Assembly: GCA_902803245.1 (NCBI GenBank)
Contig: CADCPJ010000162.1
Span: 1 to 10,084 of the forward strand
Source of the DNA: an uncultured Lachnospiraceae bacterium
GTDB lineage: Bacteria; Bacillota; Clostridia; Lachnospirales; Lachnospiraceae
Direction of reading: 5' to 3'
Length of the DNA stretch: 10,084 bases
Shown here: piece after piece, positions 1 to 7,189 of the stretch
Position numbering within the stretch: the first letter of the stretch is position 1
Layout: the number at the start of each line of letters is the position of its first letter
Made by a program: the position numbers and the translations under genes
The notes under the pieces: generated by a model
Database searches by the model: none
Told to the model about the DNA's origin: nothing
Seen by the model: only the letters and a program-made list of their open reading frames with translations

Positions 1-38
1 TAGGCGTATATAGCTGCAGAAGGTGCGGCCGCGGCGCA

Positions 39-56
39 AAGGCACAGTAAAGCCTT
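39..56. other. Weak hairpin downstream of the beta-helix gene
   Basis: AAGGC (39-43) pairs with GCCTT (52-56) around an 8-nt loop. On the minus strand no T-run follows, so it is only a poor terminator candidate. Bases 1-91 otherwise show nothing recognisable. Confidence 0.25.
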
Positions 57-91
57 ACTCTTATTATGCATGGATGTGTTCCTTTCCGGTT

Positions 92-1435
92 TTATGGGGC
101 CGTCACATTTCCTCTAAGTTTTAACACCACATTGTCGACCGAGTATTTCGGCGACTCGGCTGTCTTCTTTATACCTGATCCCGTCGTACATCCCGTGACC
201 GTGAAGGTCATTTTCGGGTTCTTCTGCGCCCCGTAATACCGCGCCCCGATGAAGCCGTTCACCCGGCAGTTCTCTATGAGGACGGAAGGGGCGGCGCCGG
301 GGTAATCGCAGTTGTGGTATCTCACGGTCTCCGACTGCTTCGAAAGGCCGTTGTCAAGACAGCAGCCGCTTATAATGCTCGTCGAGTGAGGCCTCGTGCC
401 TCCGCCGATCACATTCCTGTTGCCCGGGCTGGTCATCGTGAGCGTACAGTTTTTGATGATGTTTGTATAGTATGCGCTCTCGTCCCCGAAATCGTCATGA
501 ATCAGGTACCACGTCCCCGTGGCATGGCAGGTGAGGCCGTCCAGCACGGCATTGGAGCCGAGGTTAAAAGGCGAAAAGCGGTGATTTCCGTCCACCAAGG
601 CACCGTATTTCGTCCCCGCAAGATCGCATACAACGACGGCGCCCTTTAAGAAGCGCACCGTCCTGTTGTTTATGATGAGCCCGTACTGGAAGAGGTTCAT
701 CCCTTCCGTCCTGTCACTCATCGTGTCGAAAATCCCGCTGCCGAAATAAGCCCGGTACTCTTCCACCAGGTCATACGTCCCGGCTTTTACCACGACATCC
801 TCCCCCGTCTCATAGAGGGCCCGCGTGAGGGACGTATACTCCCCGTCCCCGCTCTTTGACACGGTCACCGAGCTGCCCGCTTCGCTGTCCGGAACGGCGT
901 TCAGCGTGATCGAGACCGCGTCACCCGCATCCGACACGGCGGCCGCTTCTAAAGAGCCGGGCAGGCCGCTCTCTAAAGGGCTGTCCTCCCGGTCCTTGCC
1001 GGATCCGCCGTGAGGGTCTTCTTCCTCCTCAAAAGCCGCTCTTTTCCCGGAATTATTCTCTCCCTGTCCGGGCCGTTTTTTTACGGTGACCCTGCACCCA
1101 AGAGACGTCTTCCCGGCCTTCGCCGTGACAAAGCAGCTCCCCGTCTTCCCGGTCGGGACAAGCACCGCGCTTTGCCGCTTCGCCCCCTTTGCTCTTACAG
1201 TGATCAGCCTCTTCCCCTTTACCGACCACTTCACTTTCTTCTTATATCCGCGGACTTTGAGCACCGCCTTCCCGTCCGTAAATACCGTGATTTTTGTCCG
1301 GTTCAGATGAGGACCGCCGGAGGCCGGCACCCGCACCGCACAGTTCGGGATCATCAAGGCAAGAAAAAGAAGTGCTGCAGCCGCGCCCAGCACCTTCTTT
1401 GCAATTGTCATCCTCTTTTGGATCACATTTTTCAT
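92..1435 (-). CDS. Secreted protein with N-terminal Ig-like (BIG2-type) domain and C-terminal right-handed beta-helix domain
   Basis: 447 aa. Residues 1-13 are a basic n-region (K2, K6, R8, K13, K14) and 15-30 a hydrophobic core (VLGAAAALLFLALMIP), so it is probably exported. C32 is not in a good lipobox, so a lipoprotein is unlikely. Residues about 45-119 are a lysine-rich beta domain (GYKKKVKWSVKGKRLITV, then TAKAGKTSLGCRVTVKK) that resembles the BIG2-type Ig-like repeats of Lachnospiraceae surface proteins. Residues 120-170 form a charged, low-complexity linker (FEEEEDPHGG). Residues about 188-447 look like a pectate-lyase-type parallel beta-helix: it opens with SKSGDGEYTSLTRALYE and VVVKAGTYDL, followed by short rungs with recurring N-C or N-G turns (IIKNCTLTM, VLIENCRVNG, FTVTGCTTG). 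A carbohydrate-binding or polysaccharide-degrading role is inference; no catalytic residues could be assigned. The ATG at 1435 is the furthest upstream start possible (a stop lies in frame just above it), but it has no clear ribosome binding site. An internal ATG at 1411 has AGAGG directly against it, which is too close. It lies 67 nt after the NusG-domain gene with no visible promoter of its own. Confidence 0.8.
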   Translation of the reverse strand: MKNVIQKRMTIAKKVLGAAAALLFLALMIPNCAVRVPASGGPHLNRTKITVFTDGKAVLKVRGYKKKVKWSVKGKRLITVRAKGAKRQSAVLVPTGKTGSCFVTAKAGKTSLGCRVTVKKRPGQGENNSGKRAAFEEEEDPHGGSGKDREDSPLESGLPGSLEAAAVSDAGDAVSITLNAVPDSEAGSSVTVSKSGDGEYTSLTRALYETGEDVVVKAGTYDLVEEYRAYFGSGIFDTMSDRTEGMNLFQYGLIINNRTVRFLKGAVVVCDLAGTKYGALVDGNHRFSPFNLGSNAVLDGLTCHATGTWYLIHDDFGDESAYYTNIIKNCTLTMTSPGNRNVIGGGTRPHSTSIISGCCLDNGLSKQSETVRYHNCDYPGAAPSVLIENCRVNGFIGARYYGAQKNPKMTFTVTGCTTGSGIKKTAESPKYSVDNVVLKLRGNVTAP

Positions 1436-1502
1436 ACTATGAAAGCCGTTAGCGAAACTGTCTCCGGCAGTTCCTTAGGTTAACTGGTATCAAAGCGCCC
1501 GC

Positions 1503-1964
1503 CTATCTCGCGACGGCATCCACTTCGTCCGGATCCGAAGTCCCTCCGCCATCCGGGCTTCCCGGCCCTTCAGGGTTTTCCAGGTTCCCGGCTCTCTTTT
1601 GAGTCTCTCCTGCAGCTTCGATTACGAGCCTGTGCGGCAGGCAGACGATGACATCGCCCGCCGATCTTATGGCTCCCTGCCCCATGCAGTACCCGTCCGG
1701 GCAGTCGGCCTCCTCCATCTTCGCCTCCCCGTCCCGGATCACGAGGAGATTGTGGCCGTAAGCGGTATCGATCGGGACAGACGCATCCCTTCCCAGGTCA
1801 TACCTGGCGACTTCCTTTCCGTCCACACGTATGACTGCGTATCCGGCTTCTTTCCGGGATGAGCCTCTGAAAAACATGACAAGGGAAATGAGGAGAGCAG
1901 CCGCAAGAAGGCCGGATATAAGGGCCAGGTCCCTCTTTATGTTCCCGCCGCGGTCCCTCATCAC
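1503..1964 (-). CDS. NusG domain II-containing small membrane-anchored protein
   Basis: 153 aa from GTG at 1964, or 152 aa from the adjacent ATG at 1961. Residues 13-32 are one hydrophobic helix (LALISGLLAAALLISLVMFF) after a basic start, so the protein is N-terminally anchored with the rest outside. Residues 43-117 match the NusG_II family: VIRVDGKEVARYDL, then a Cys-rich segment with C88, C93 and C108 (DCPDGYCMGQGAI, VIVCLPHRLVIEA). This C-P-D-x-x-C ... C-L-P-x-R pattern is typical of the family, whose function is poorly defined. Residues 119-153 are a Gly/Pro/Asp-rich, probably disordered tail. The start overlaps the stop of the DAHP synthase gene in the string GTGATGA, which indicates translational coupling. 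In other Clostridia such genes often sit with FMN-binding or electron-transport genes; none is seen here. Confidence 0.88.
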   Translation of the reverse strand: MMRDRGGNIKRDLALISGLLAAALLISLVMFFRGSSRKEAGYAVIRVDGKEVARYDLGRDASVPIDTAYGHNLLVIRDGEAKMEEADCPDGYCMGQGAIRSAGDVIVCLPHRLVIEAAGETQKRAGNLENPEGPGSPDGGGTSDPDEVDAVAR

Positions 1965-2989
1965 AGCTGTTCCGCGATCTCATAGATCAATCTCTCGGAG
2001 TCCTCCCAGCCGAGGCAGGGATCCGTGATCGACTTGCCGTATGTGTGTTCACCCACCTTCTGGCTTCCCGGCTCAATATAGCTCTCGATCATGAGCCCCT
2101 TGACGAGGCCTTCGATCTCGCCGGAGAGGGAGCGGCTGTGCATGATTTCCTTTGCGATGCGGATCTGCTCCTTGTAGTGCTTTCCGGAGTTGCTGTGATT
2201 CGTGTCGATAATGATGGCAGGGTTTTTGAGCTTTGACGACTGATACATATCGGAGAGCCTTATCAGGTCCTCATAGTGGTAGTTCGGTATGTACTGCCCG
2301 TGCTTGTTCACGGCGCCGCGCAGCACGGCGTGGGTCAGGTCGTTGCCTCCCGTCTCAATCTCCGAATTCCTGTAAATAAACATCTGCGGGGCCTGCGCCG
2401 CCGTGATCGAATTGAGCATCACGCTGAAGTCTCCGGACGTCGGATTCTTCATGCCGACCGGGATGTCGACGCCGCTCGCCACCATGCGGTGAAGCTGGTC
2501 CTCCCCCGAGCTCGCGCCGACGGCTACATAGGACAGCACGTCGTCCATGAAGGAGTGGTTCTCGGGATAGAGCATCTCGTCTGCCGGCGTCAGCTCCGAC
2601 TCAAGGATCACGTCGATGTGCATCTTGCGGATGGCCATAAGTCCTGCCAGGAGGTCCGGCTTCTTCTCGGGATCCGGCTGATGGAGCATGCCTTTATAGC
2701 CCATTCCCGTCGTCCTCGGCTTATTGGTATAGACGCGCGGAATCACGAGAATCCTGTCGGAAACCTTCTCGGCTGCGCGCGCGAGCCTCACCGCGTAATC
2801 GACGACGGCCGCCTCGTTGTCCGCGGAGCAGGGACCGATGATGAGGAGGAACTTCCTGCTCTTTCCCTCCAAAATGCTGCGTATCTCGGCATCCCTCTTC
2901 TTCTTCAGTTCCGCGTACTCCCTGGGAAGCGGCAGAACAGCCTTCACCTCATCCGGCTCAGGCAGCGCTTTGATAAATGTGAAGCCCAT
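1961..2989 (-). CDS. aroF: 3-deoxy-7-phosphoheptulonate (DAHP) synthase, class I AroG/AroF/AroH type
   Basis: 342 aa, close to the roughly 350 aa of E. coli AroG. It condenses phosphoenolpyruvate and erythrose 4-phosphate to DAHP, the first step of the shikimate pathway, in the cytoplasm. The class I metal and substrate residues are recognisable: GPCS with metal-ligand C54, KPRTT (90-94) and K99 for PEP, VGMKNPTSGD with K181, LRG with R224, DTNHSNSGK with metal-ligand H265, MIESYIEPGSQ with E302, and SITDPCLGW with D323. One oddity: at the position of AroG R165, where the family usually reads G-A-R, this protein reads GASSGEDQLHR with S160 (codon at 2510-2512). The feedback specificity (Phe, Tyr or Trp) cannot be told. 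AAGGAG at 3002-3007 is 12 nt from the ATG, slightly long. The gene lies 28 nt after the exporter permease and overlaps the next gene. The symbol is generic: aroG or aroH would be equally defensible. Confidence 0.95.
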   Translation of the reverse strand: MGFTFIKALPEPDEVKAVLPLPREYAELKKKRDAEIRSILEGKSRKFLLIIGPCSADNEAAVVDYAVRLARAAEKVSDRILVIPRVYTNKPRTTGMGYKGMLHQPDPEKKPDLLAGLMAIRKMHIDVILESELTPADEMLYPENHSFMDDVLSYVAVGASSGEDQLHRMVASGVDIPVGMKNPTSGDFSVMLNSITAAQAPQMFIYRNSEIETGGNDLTHAVLRGAVNKHGQYIPNYHYEDLIRLSDMYQSSKLKNPAIIIDTNHSNSGKHYKEQIRIAKEIMHSRSLSGEIEGLVKGLMIESYIEPGSQKVGEHTYGKSITDPCLGWEDSERLIYEIAEQL

Positions 2990-3017
2990 ATAAAGATGTT
3001 ACTCCTTCCCTTTAACC

Positions 3018-4280
3018 TCATTCACTCCTCAGCGCATCGATCGGGTTCAGCTTCGACGCCTTCACGGCGGGAAGAAGCCCGAATATGATGCCGATCCCCA
3101 TCGAAAATGCCACCGCCACGATGCAGGCCGGTATGCTGACCGCGGTCGGGGTCTTCATGATGTTGGAGACCACCCTTGACAGCACGATTCCGCTCACGAC
3201 CCCGATGGTGCCCCCGAGGGATGTGAGGACGGCCGCCTCTGTCAGGAACTGTGCGGCGATTCTCCTCCTCTTAGCCCCGATCGCCTTTTTGAGGCCGATC
3301 TCTTTTGTGCGCTCGGTGACCGACACCAGCATGATGTTCATGACGCCGATGCCGCCGACGAGGAGGGAGATTCCCGCGATCCACAGCAGCTGGTTGTTCG
3401 TCGAATTGGCGAGCTGCTGCATCCTCGTCGCCTCTTTCAGGAGGTCCTCCGCCGTATAGCTGAACTTGCTGTTCGAGTTTGGCACCTCACGGATCTGGTT
3501 CTCGGAGAGGTATTTCGCGACGTTGTTCCCGGCTTTCGTCATCATGTCGGTGTTTTCCGCCTGCACGGCGACCGTCTGCGGCTCGTCGAAGCGGTAGATG
3601 ATCGGCCAGATGCTGATGGGCACAAAGACCGTCCCCGCCGCGCTGTCCGCGTAAGTCCAGTACTCCTCTACGCTGTTGATCTTGATGCTGTCGCTGTTCT
3701 TCTTCTCGGCAACCCCGATCACGACAAAAGGCTCGGTCGCGATCTCGATGATCTTCCCGATCGGGTTCTGGCCCTCGAAGAGGGAGGCGGCCGTATCGGA
3801 ATCCACTATAGCACACTTGTGGTAGCTGCGGTTGTCATTTTCCGTAAATGTGCGCCCGTAGGTAATCACGTAATCATTCACGTTGAAGTAGTGGCTGTCG
3901 ATCCCGATCAGGTTTCCGTTGAACGGGCTGTTGCGGTAATACACGCTGTCCGCGTAGCTGCGGTTGCGGTACAGGGATACTTCCTTCACTCCCTCGAGAT
4001 GCTCCAGTGTCCGGCGGGTCCTCTCGTCAATGACGTAAACCCCTTTCGGCAGGTCATTGTACTGCATCTCATATTCAGTTTTGTCCTGCCGGAGCGACAC
4101 CGTCACGACGTTGTTTCCCGATCCGATCAGGTTCTCCTTGATCTGCTCGTTGGTTCCCTTGATCGTGGACACAATGGTGATAATTGCCGCTATGCCGATG
4201 ATGATACCCAGCATTGTCAGCAGGGAGCGGAGCTTGTGGCTCCAGATTCCCTGAAATGACAGGGTAATGTTTTCTATCAT
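3018..4280 (-). CDS. ABC exporter permease, MacB/FtsX (YknZ-like) type
   Basis: 420 aa with the standard four-helix MacB/FtsX layout. TM1 is at about 20-42 (LLTMLGIIIGIAAIITIVST). A large extracytoplasmic MacB-type core domain spans about 45-290. TM2 is at 298-320, TM3 about 345-370 and TM4 about 383-405. The cytoplasmic loop after TM2 carries the family's coupling motif (SVTERTKEIGLKKAIGAKRR, 320-339), and the C-terminus ends in the typical ASKLNPIDALR. As a half-size permease without a fused ATPase, it should dimerise and pair with the separate ATPase encoded at 6509-7189. This is the YknZ/MacB mechanotransmission type, which drives export of peptides, antimicrobials or lipoproteins rather than classic pore transport. 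A GAGGTG ribosome binding site sits 8 nt before the ATG. It is the fourth gene of the exporter cluster. The substrate is unknown. Confidence 0.93.
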   Translation of the reverse strand: MIENITLSFQGIWSHKLRSLLTMLGIIIGIAAIITIVSTIKGTNEQIKENLIGSGNNVVTVSLRQDKTEYEMQYNDLPKGVYVIDERTRRTLEHLEGVKEVSLYRNRSYADSVYYRNSPFNGNLIGIDSHYFNVNDYVITYGRTFTENDNRSYHKCAIVDSDTAASLFEGQNPIGKIIEIATEPFVVIGVAEKKNSDSIKINSVEEYWTYADSAAGTVFVPISIWPIIYRFDEPQTVAVQAENTDMMTKAGNNVAKYLSENQIREVPNSNSKFSYTAEDLLKEATRMQQLANSTNNQLLWIAGISLLVGGIGVMNIMLVSVTERTKEIGLKKAIGAKRRRIAAQFLTEAAVLTSLGGTIGVVSGIVLSRVVSNIMKTPTAVSIPACIVAVAFSMGIGIIFGLLPAVKASKLNPIDALRSE

Positions 4281-4288
4281 ATGTGACT

Positions 4289-4294
4289 CACCTC
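4289..4294 (-). promoter_or_regulatory. Ribosome binding site of the permease gene
   Basis: The minus strand reads GAGGTG with 8 nt to the ATG at 4280. It lies in the 33-nt gap after the large adaptor gene and fixes the permease start. Confidence 0.75.
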
Positions 4295-4313
4295 GAAAAG
4301 ATGAATGATATTT

Positions 4314-6506
4314 TCAGCCGTAGAGATCGTCAACCGATCCCGTCTGGGTCGGGGTGCCGTCGGTCACATCCGTCCCGTAGGGGAACGCGATATAGTCGTT
4401 CTGGGTGATGCCGCCCCTGACCTCGATGATGTAGCTGTCCGGAGACTTTCCGGTGACGATGTACCGCTTCTCAAGGAGGTTGTCCTTGTTTTTCATATAG
4501 ACATATCTCCCGCTGCTGTCCGATCTCACGTACATCTTCTCCACGTAGAAGGAGCTGCCCGAATCGGCCTCATCGCCGCTGTACTTGACGGACACATAGT
4601 CCCCTTCCCTGAATTCCGCGTCATCCGCGATATTCACGACGCAGGGGTAATAGGACACATTCGGATTTCCCATCGACCAGCCGTCCATGGAAGATGCGGG
4701 GTAGTCCGAAATGCTCGAGACATAGCCCATGTATTCCGTATCATTATCAAATGATGTGATCGTCACCTGCTGGTCGACAGCCAGGCTGTCCAGCTCCAGT
4801 TCGCTCACGGAGATGCCGACTGTGTATCCCCCTCCGCCGGAGACGACCACGACCGCCTCCGAATTCTTGTAGGCGTCGTCGGGATCCCTCACCGTCTTCA
4901 CGGTTCCGTTCACCTTGCTTCGCACCGCCCCGTCGCTCATCTCTCTCTTCATTTCCCTCATGTTTACGACGGAGAGCTTGTAGCTGATGGTCTCGTCGCG
5001 GATCTCCTTCTCCTTCTGGATGCGCATCTCCTCGATCTCCTTCGCCGTGTAGCTCGCCTCAAAGTCGATCGACGAGTCGTTAAGGGAAGGGGCGACGTCG
5101 TCCTCGTCGTCGTCCTCGTAATCTTCATCATCGTAATAGCCCCCTCCGCCGTAAGGAATGTCATCGAGGTCGTCTTCCTCTTCGCCGTCTATGTCGTCCT
5201 CATCGTCGATCTTCTCCACATCCTTCGGGAGCGGGGCGTTCTTTGCGGGGTCATAGAGACGCACGGCAACCTTGTGACCGTCGCGGATGAGATGGAGGCC
5301 CACGGAGTACTCGAGCGGAGCACTCATATTGTCGTTCTGGTGCTTCTCAAGGACGACATACACCTCATTCGGGGCCCCGTTTAAGAAGGAATAGTCCGTC
5401 CCCTGGCTGCCCGAATTCGCATTTTCCGCCGAGGAGGTCTGCTCGCTCTCCGGGGTGACCACTATGAGCTGCCCGCCGTCAACGAAGCTGTTTTCCTCCT
5501 CCTCAATGCCTTCCTCTATGCCGTCCTCTTCGAAGTCTTCCTCTTCTCCGTCTTCTACCGTATATTCTATGTGCTCTGTCGGATACTGGTCCGTCACGTC
5601 GTCGGGCATCACTTCCACCTCGTAGTTTTCAGGGGGGGTGTCTGTGGAGCCGGCCTCGAACTCGGAATAGGGCGCTTCTTCGGAGCTCAAAGCATCCGGG
5701 CTCGGATCGATCCCTTCGCTTGCAATCTCTTCCTCGCCCACTTCCACGGCGTCGTCTCCGTAGACGTTGAGCGGCAGAAGGCCGAAGCCCCTCCATATCC
5801 TCAGCTCGTCGGCGACCTCCACGCCCTCATCGGCGAAGGAAGCCGTGACCGCCTGCGGGTCGTCCTGCCTGACAAACTCCCCTGTGGAAGTGAACATCGC
5901 GAGGAGCTGTTCCTCCGTGAGCGCGTCGAGGGAGCTCCACAGATAGATGTAGGGATTCGAGATGGTGCCCTCGCCCTTCACCCGGACAGCCGTCTCCTGC
6001 GGGTCGTATTTCTTCGGCTCCGGCGTCGGAGTGGGGGTTACGTCCGGTTCGTCGGGACCTAAGTCGCCGTCAAGTCCGGCGTCATCGTCTTCGTCGTGAG
6101 GGACGAGCCTCTTTATCTTCTCGAGCTCCTCCTCGGCTCTCTTTAAGGCCAGTTCCTGCTGGGCCAGTTCATTTTCCGCCTTCTCGAGCTGTATGGAAGT
6201 CAGCGTAGTGTCGTAAGTGATGAGGGGATCTCCCTTCTTCACTTCCTGGCCGGGCTTTACAAGCACTTCCTTGACGTTCTGGGTGCCGCTGATAAATACG
6301 CTCTGGATGCGGTCGGCAGCAACGGAGCCGTAGGACTGGGAGTCCTCCATAAAATATTCTGCGGGCATCACGACATCGGCCACCTGAAAGACGGTGACCG
6401 GTTTGACCTGGGAATTCCTGTATACGGTGAGACCGCCGTAGATACCTCCGCATATGACGGAGGCGACCACAATCCCTGTAATCAGCCGAACTGCAACCTT
6501 ATGCAT
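4314..6506 (-). CDS. HlyD/MacA-family adaptor with a giant acidic insertion in the helical hairpin
   Basis: 730 aa, about twice a normal adaptor. Residues 7-27 are a signal anchor (RLITGIVVASVICGGIYGG). The lipoyl (barrel-sandwich) half-motif is at about 66-103 (VLVKPGQEVKKGDPLITYDT), followed by helix 1 at 104-134. Residues about 135-486 are an insertion: a Pro/Thr linker (TPTPTPEP), a beta-rich piece (GEGTISNPYIYLWSS, 178-192), an acidic stretch (about 246-370), a second beta-rich piece (NEVYVVLEKHQND, HKVAVRLYDP, 380-420), and a Gly/Tyr/Asp/Glu run (431-472). Helix 2 resumes at 487-520, then the second lipoyl half (SKVNGTVKTVRDP, 530-542), the beta-barrel (about 560-640) and a membrane-proximal C-terminal domain ending at 730. 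MacA-type adaptors bind the permease periplasmic domain; in a monoderm the hairpin would point into the wall. The two beta pieces may be one domain split by low complexity (inference). A GAGGG ribosome binding site overlaps the ATPase stop region, and the gene starts 2 nt after that stop. It could also be classed as an RND-type periplasmic adaptor subunit. Confidence 0.88.
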   Translation of the reverse strand: MHKVAVRLITGIVVASVICGGIYGGLTVYRNSQVKPVTVFQVADVVMPAEYFMEDSQSYGSVAADRIQSVFISGTQNVKEVLVKPGQEVKKGDPLITYDTTLTSIQLEKAENELAQQELALKRAEEELEKIKRLVPHDEDDDAGLDGDLGPDEPDVTPTPTPEPKKYDPQETAVRVKGEGTISNPYIYLWSSLDALTEEQLLAMFTSTGEFVRQDDPQAVTASFADEGVEVADELRIWRGFGLLPLNVYGDDAVEVGEEEIASEGIDPSPDALSSEEAPYSEFEAGSTDTPPENYEVEVMPDDVTDQYPTEHIEYTVEDGEEEDFEEDGIEEGIEEEENSFVDGGQLIVVTPESEQTSSAENANSGSQGTDYSFLNGAPNEVYVVLEKHQNDNMSAPLEYSVGLHLIRDGHKVAVRLYDPAKNAPLPKDVEKIDDEDDIDGEEEDDLDDIPYGGGGYYDDEDYEDDDEDDVAPSLNDSSIDFEASYTAKEIEEMRIQKEKEIRDETISYKLSVVNMREMKREMSDGAVRSKVNGTVKTVRDPDDAYKNSEAVVVVSGGGGYTVGISVSELELDSLAVDQQVTITSFDNDTEYMGYVSSISDYPASSMDGWSMGNPNVSYYPCVVNIADDAEFREGDYVSVKYSGDEADSGSSFYVEKMYVRSDSSGRYVYMKNKDNLLEKRYIVTGKSPDSYIIEVRGGITQNDYIAFPYGTDVTDGTPTQTGSVDDLYG

Positions 6507-6508
6507 AT

Positions 6509-7189
6509 TTATCCCTCGCCTGCGCCGCTCAAGATACCGTCAAAGATGTGATAGACCGTCTCCGCGTGGGAAGCGATCTGCGCGTCATGGGTGATCATGA
6601 TGATCGTTGCGCCGTTTTCGTGAAGCTCTTTAAAGAGCTCCATGACCTGTTTTCCGGAGGTGGAATCCAGGGCTCCCGTAGGTTCGTCCGCAAGAAGGAG
6701 GCGCGGATTGCCGACGATGGCCCTGGCAATTGCCACCCTCTGGTTCTGTCCGCCGGAGAGTTGGTCGGGGTGGTGATTCATCCGGTCCTCAAGTCCGACG
6801 ACCTTCAGCGCATCCGCTGCCCTTTTCCTTCTCTCCGCTTTCCTGACGCCCGCAAAGAGGAGCGGCAGGGCGACATTGTCAAGCGCCGTCATTCTCGGCA
6901 TCAGGTGGAAGGACTGGAAGACAAAGCCGATGTATTTGTTGCGGATCTCGGCCAGCTGGTTGTCGCTGCAGCGTCCTATGTTGTTTCCCTCCAGGTTGTA
7001 AATGCCGGAGGTTGGGACGTCCAGGCACCCGATGATGTTCATGAGCGTGGACTTTCCGGAGCCGGAGGGCCCCATGATGGCGATGTAATCCCCTTCGCTC
7101 ACCGTGAGGGAAACATTTTTCAGAACGTGAAGCACGGACGATTTTCCCATCTGGTAGTCCTTGCAGATATCATGCATGTCCAGTATCAT
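6509..7189 (-). CDS. ABC transporter ATP-binding protein, MacB/LolD/YknY type
   Basis: 226 aa, the usual size for a stand-alone ATPase of this family. All catalytic motifs are intact: Walker [10 protein letters not shown] (40-48), Q-loop Q92 in [13 protein letters not shown], signature LSGGQ (144-148) followed by NQRVAIARA, Walker B LLLADEP (164-170) with D-loop GALD, and H-loop H201 in ITHD. It powers the neighbouring permease from the cytoplasmic face. The start at 7189 is well supported: GGGGAGGAG lies 8 nt upstream, and ATGA overlaps the stop of the lipoprotein adaptor gene by 4 nt, so translation is probably coupled. The last residues (SGAGEG) contain the ribosome binding site of the next gene. 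Function as an exporter motor is secure by family; the substrate is not. Confidence 0.96.
   Translation of the reverse strand: MILDMHDICKDYQMGKSSVLHVLKNVSLTVSEGDYIAIMGPSGSGKSTLMNIIGCLDVPTSGIYNLEGNNIGRCSDNQLAEIRNKYIGFVFQSFHLMPRMTALDNVALPLLFAGVRKAERRKRAADALKVVGLEDRMNHHPDQLSGGQNQRVAIARAIVGNPRLLLADEPTGALDSTSGKQVMELFKELHENGATIIMITHDAQIASHAETVYHIFDGILSGAGEG

Noticed and set aside
1436..1502. Terminator or promoter between the NusG domain II and beta-helix genes
   Set aside because: Only a 5-bp stem (AACTG/CAGTT) without a T-run, and no -35/-10 pair with acceptable spacing and room before the start codon.
2276..3088. Plus-strand open frame of 270 codons opposite the DAHP synthase gene
   Set aside because: It mirrors a secure, conserved enzyme gene; its translation is Arg/His/Val-rich with no recognisable motif. 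It arises from GC-rich codon usage on the other strand.
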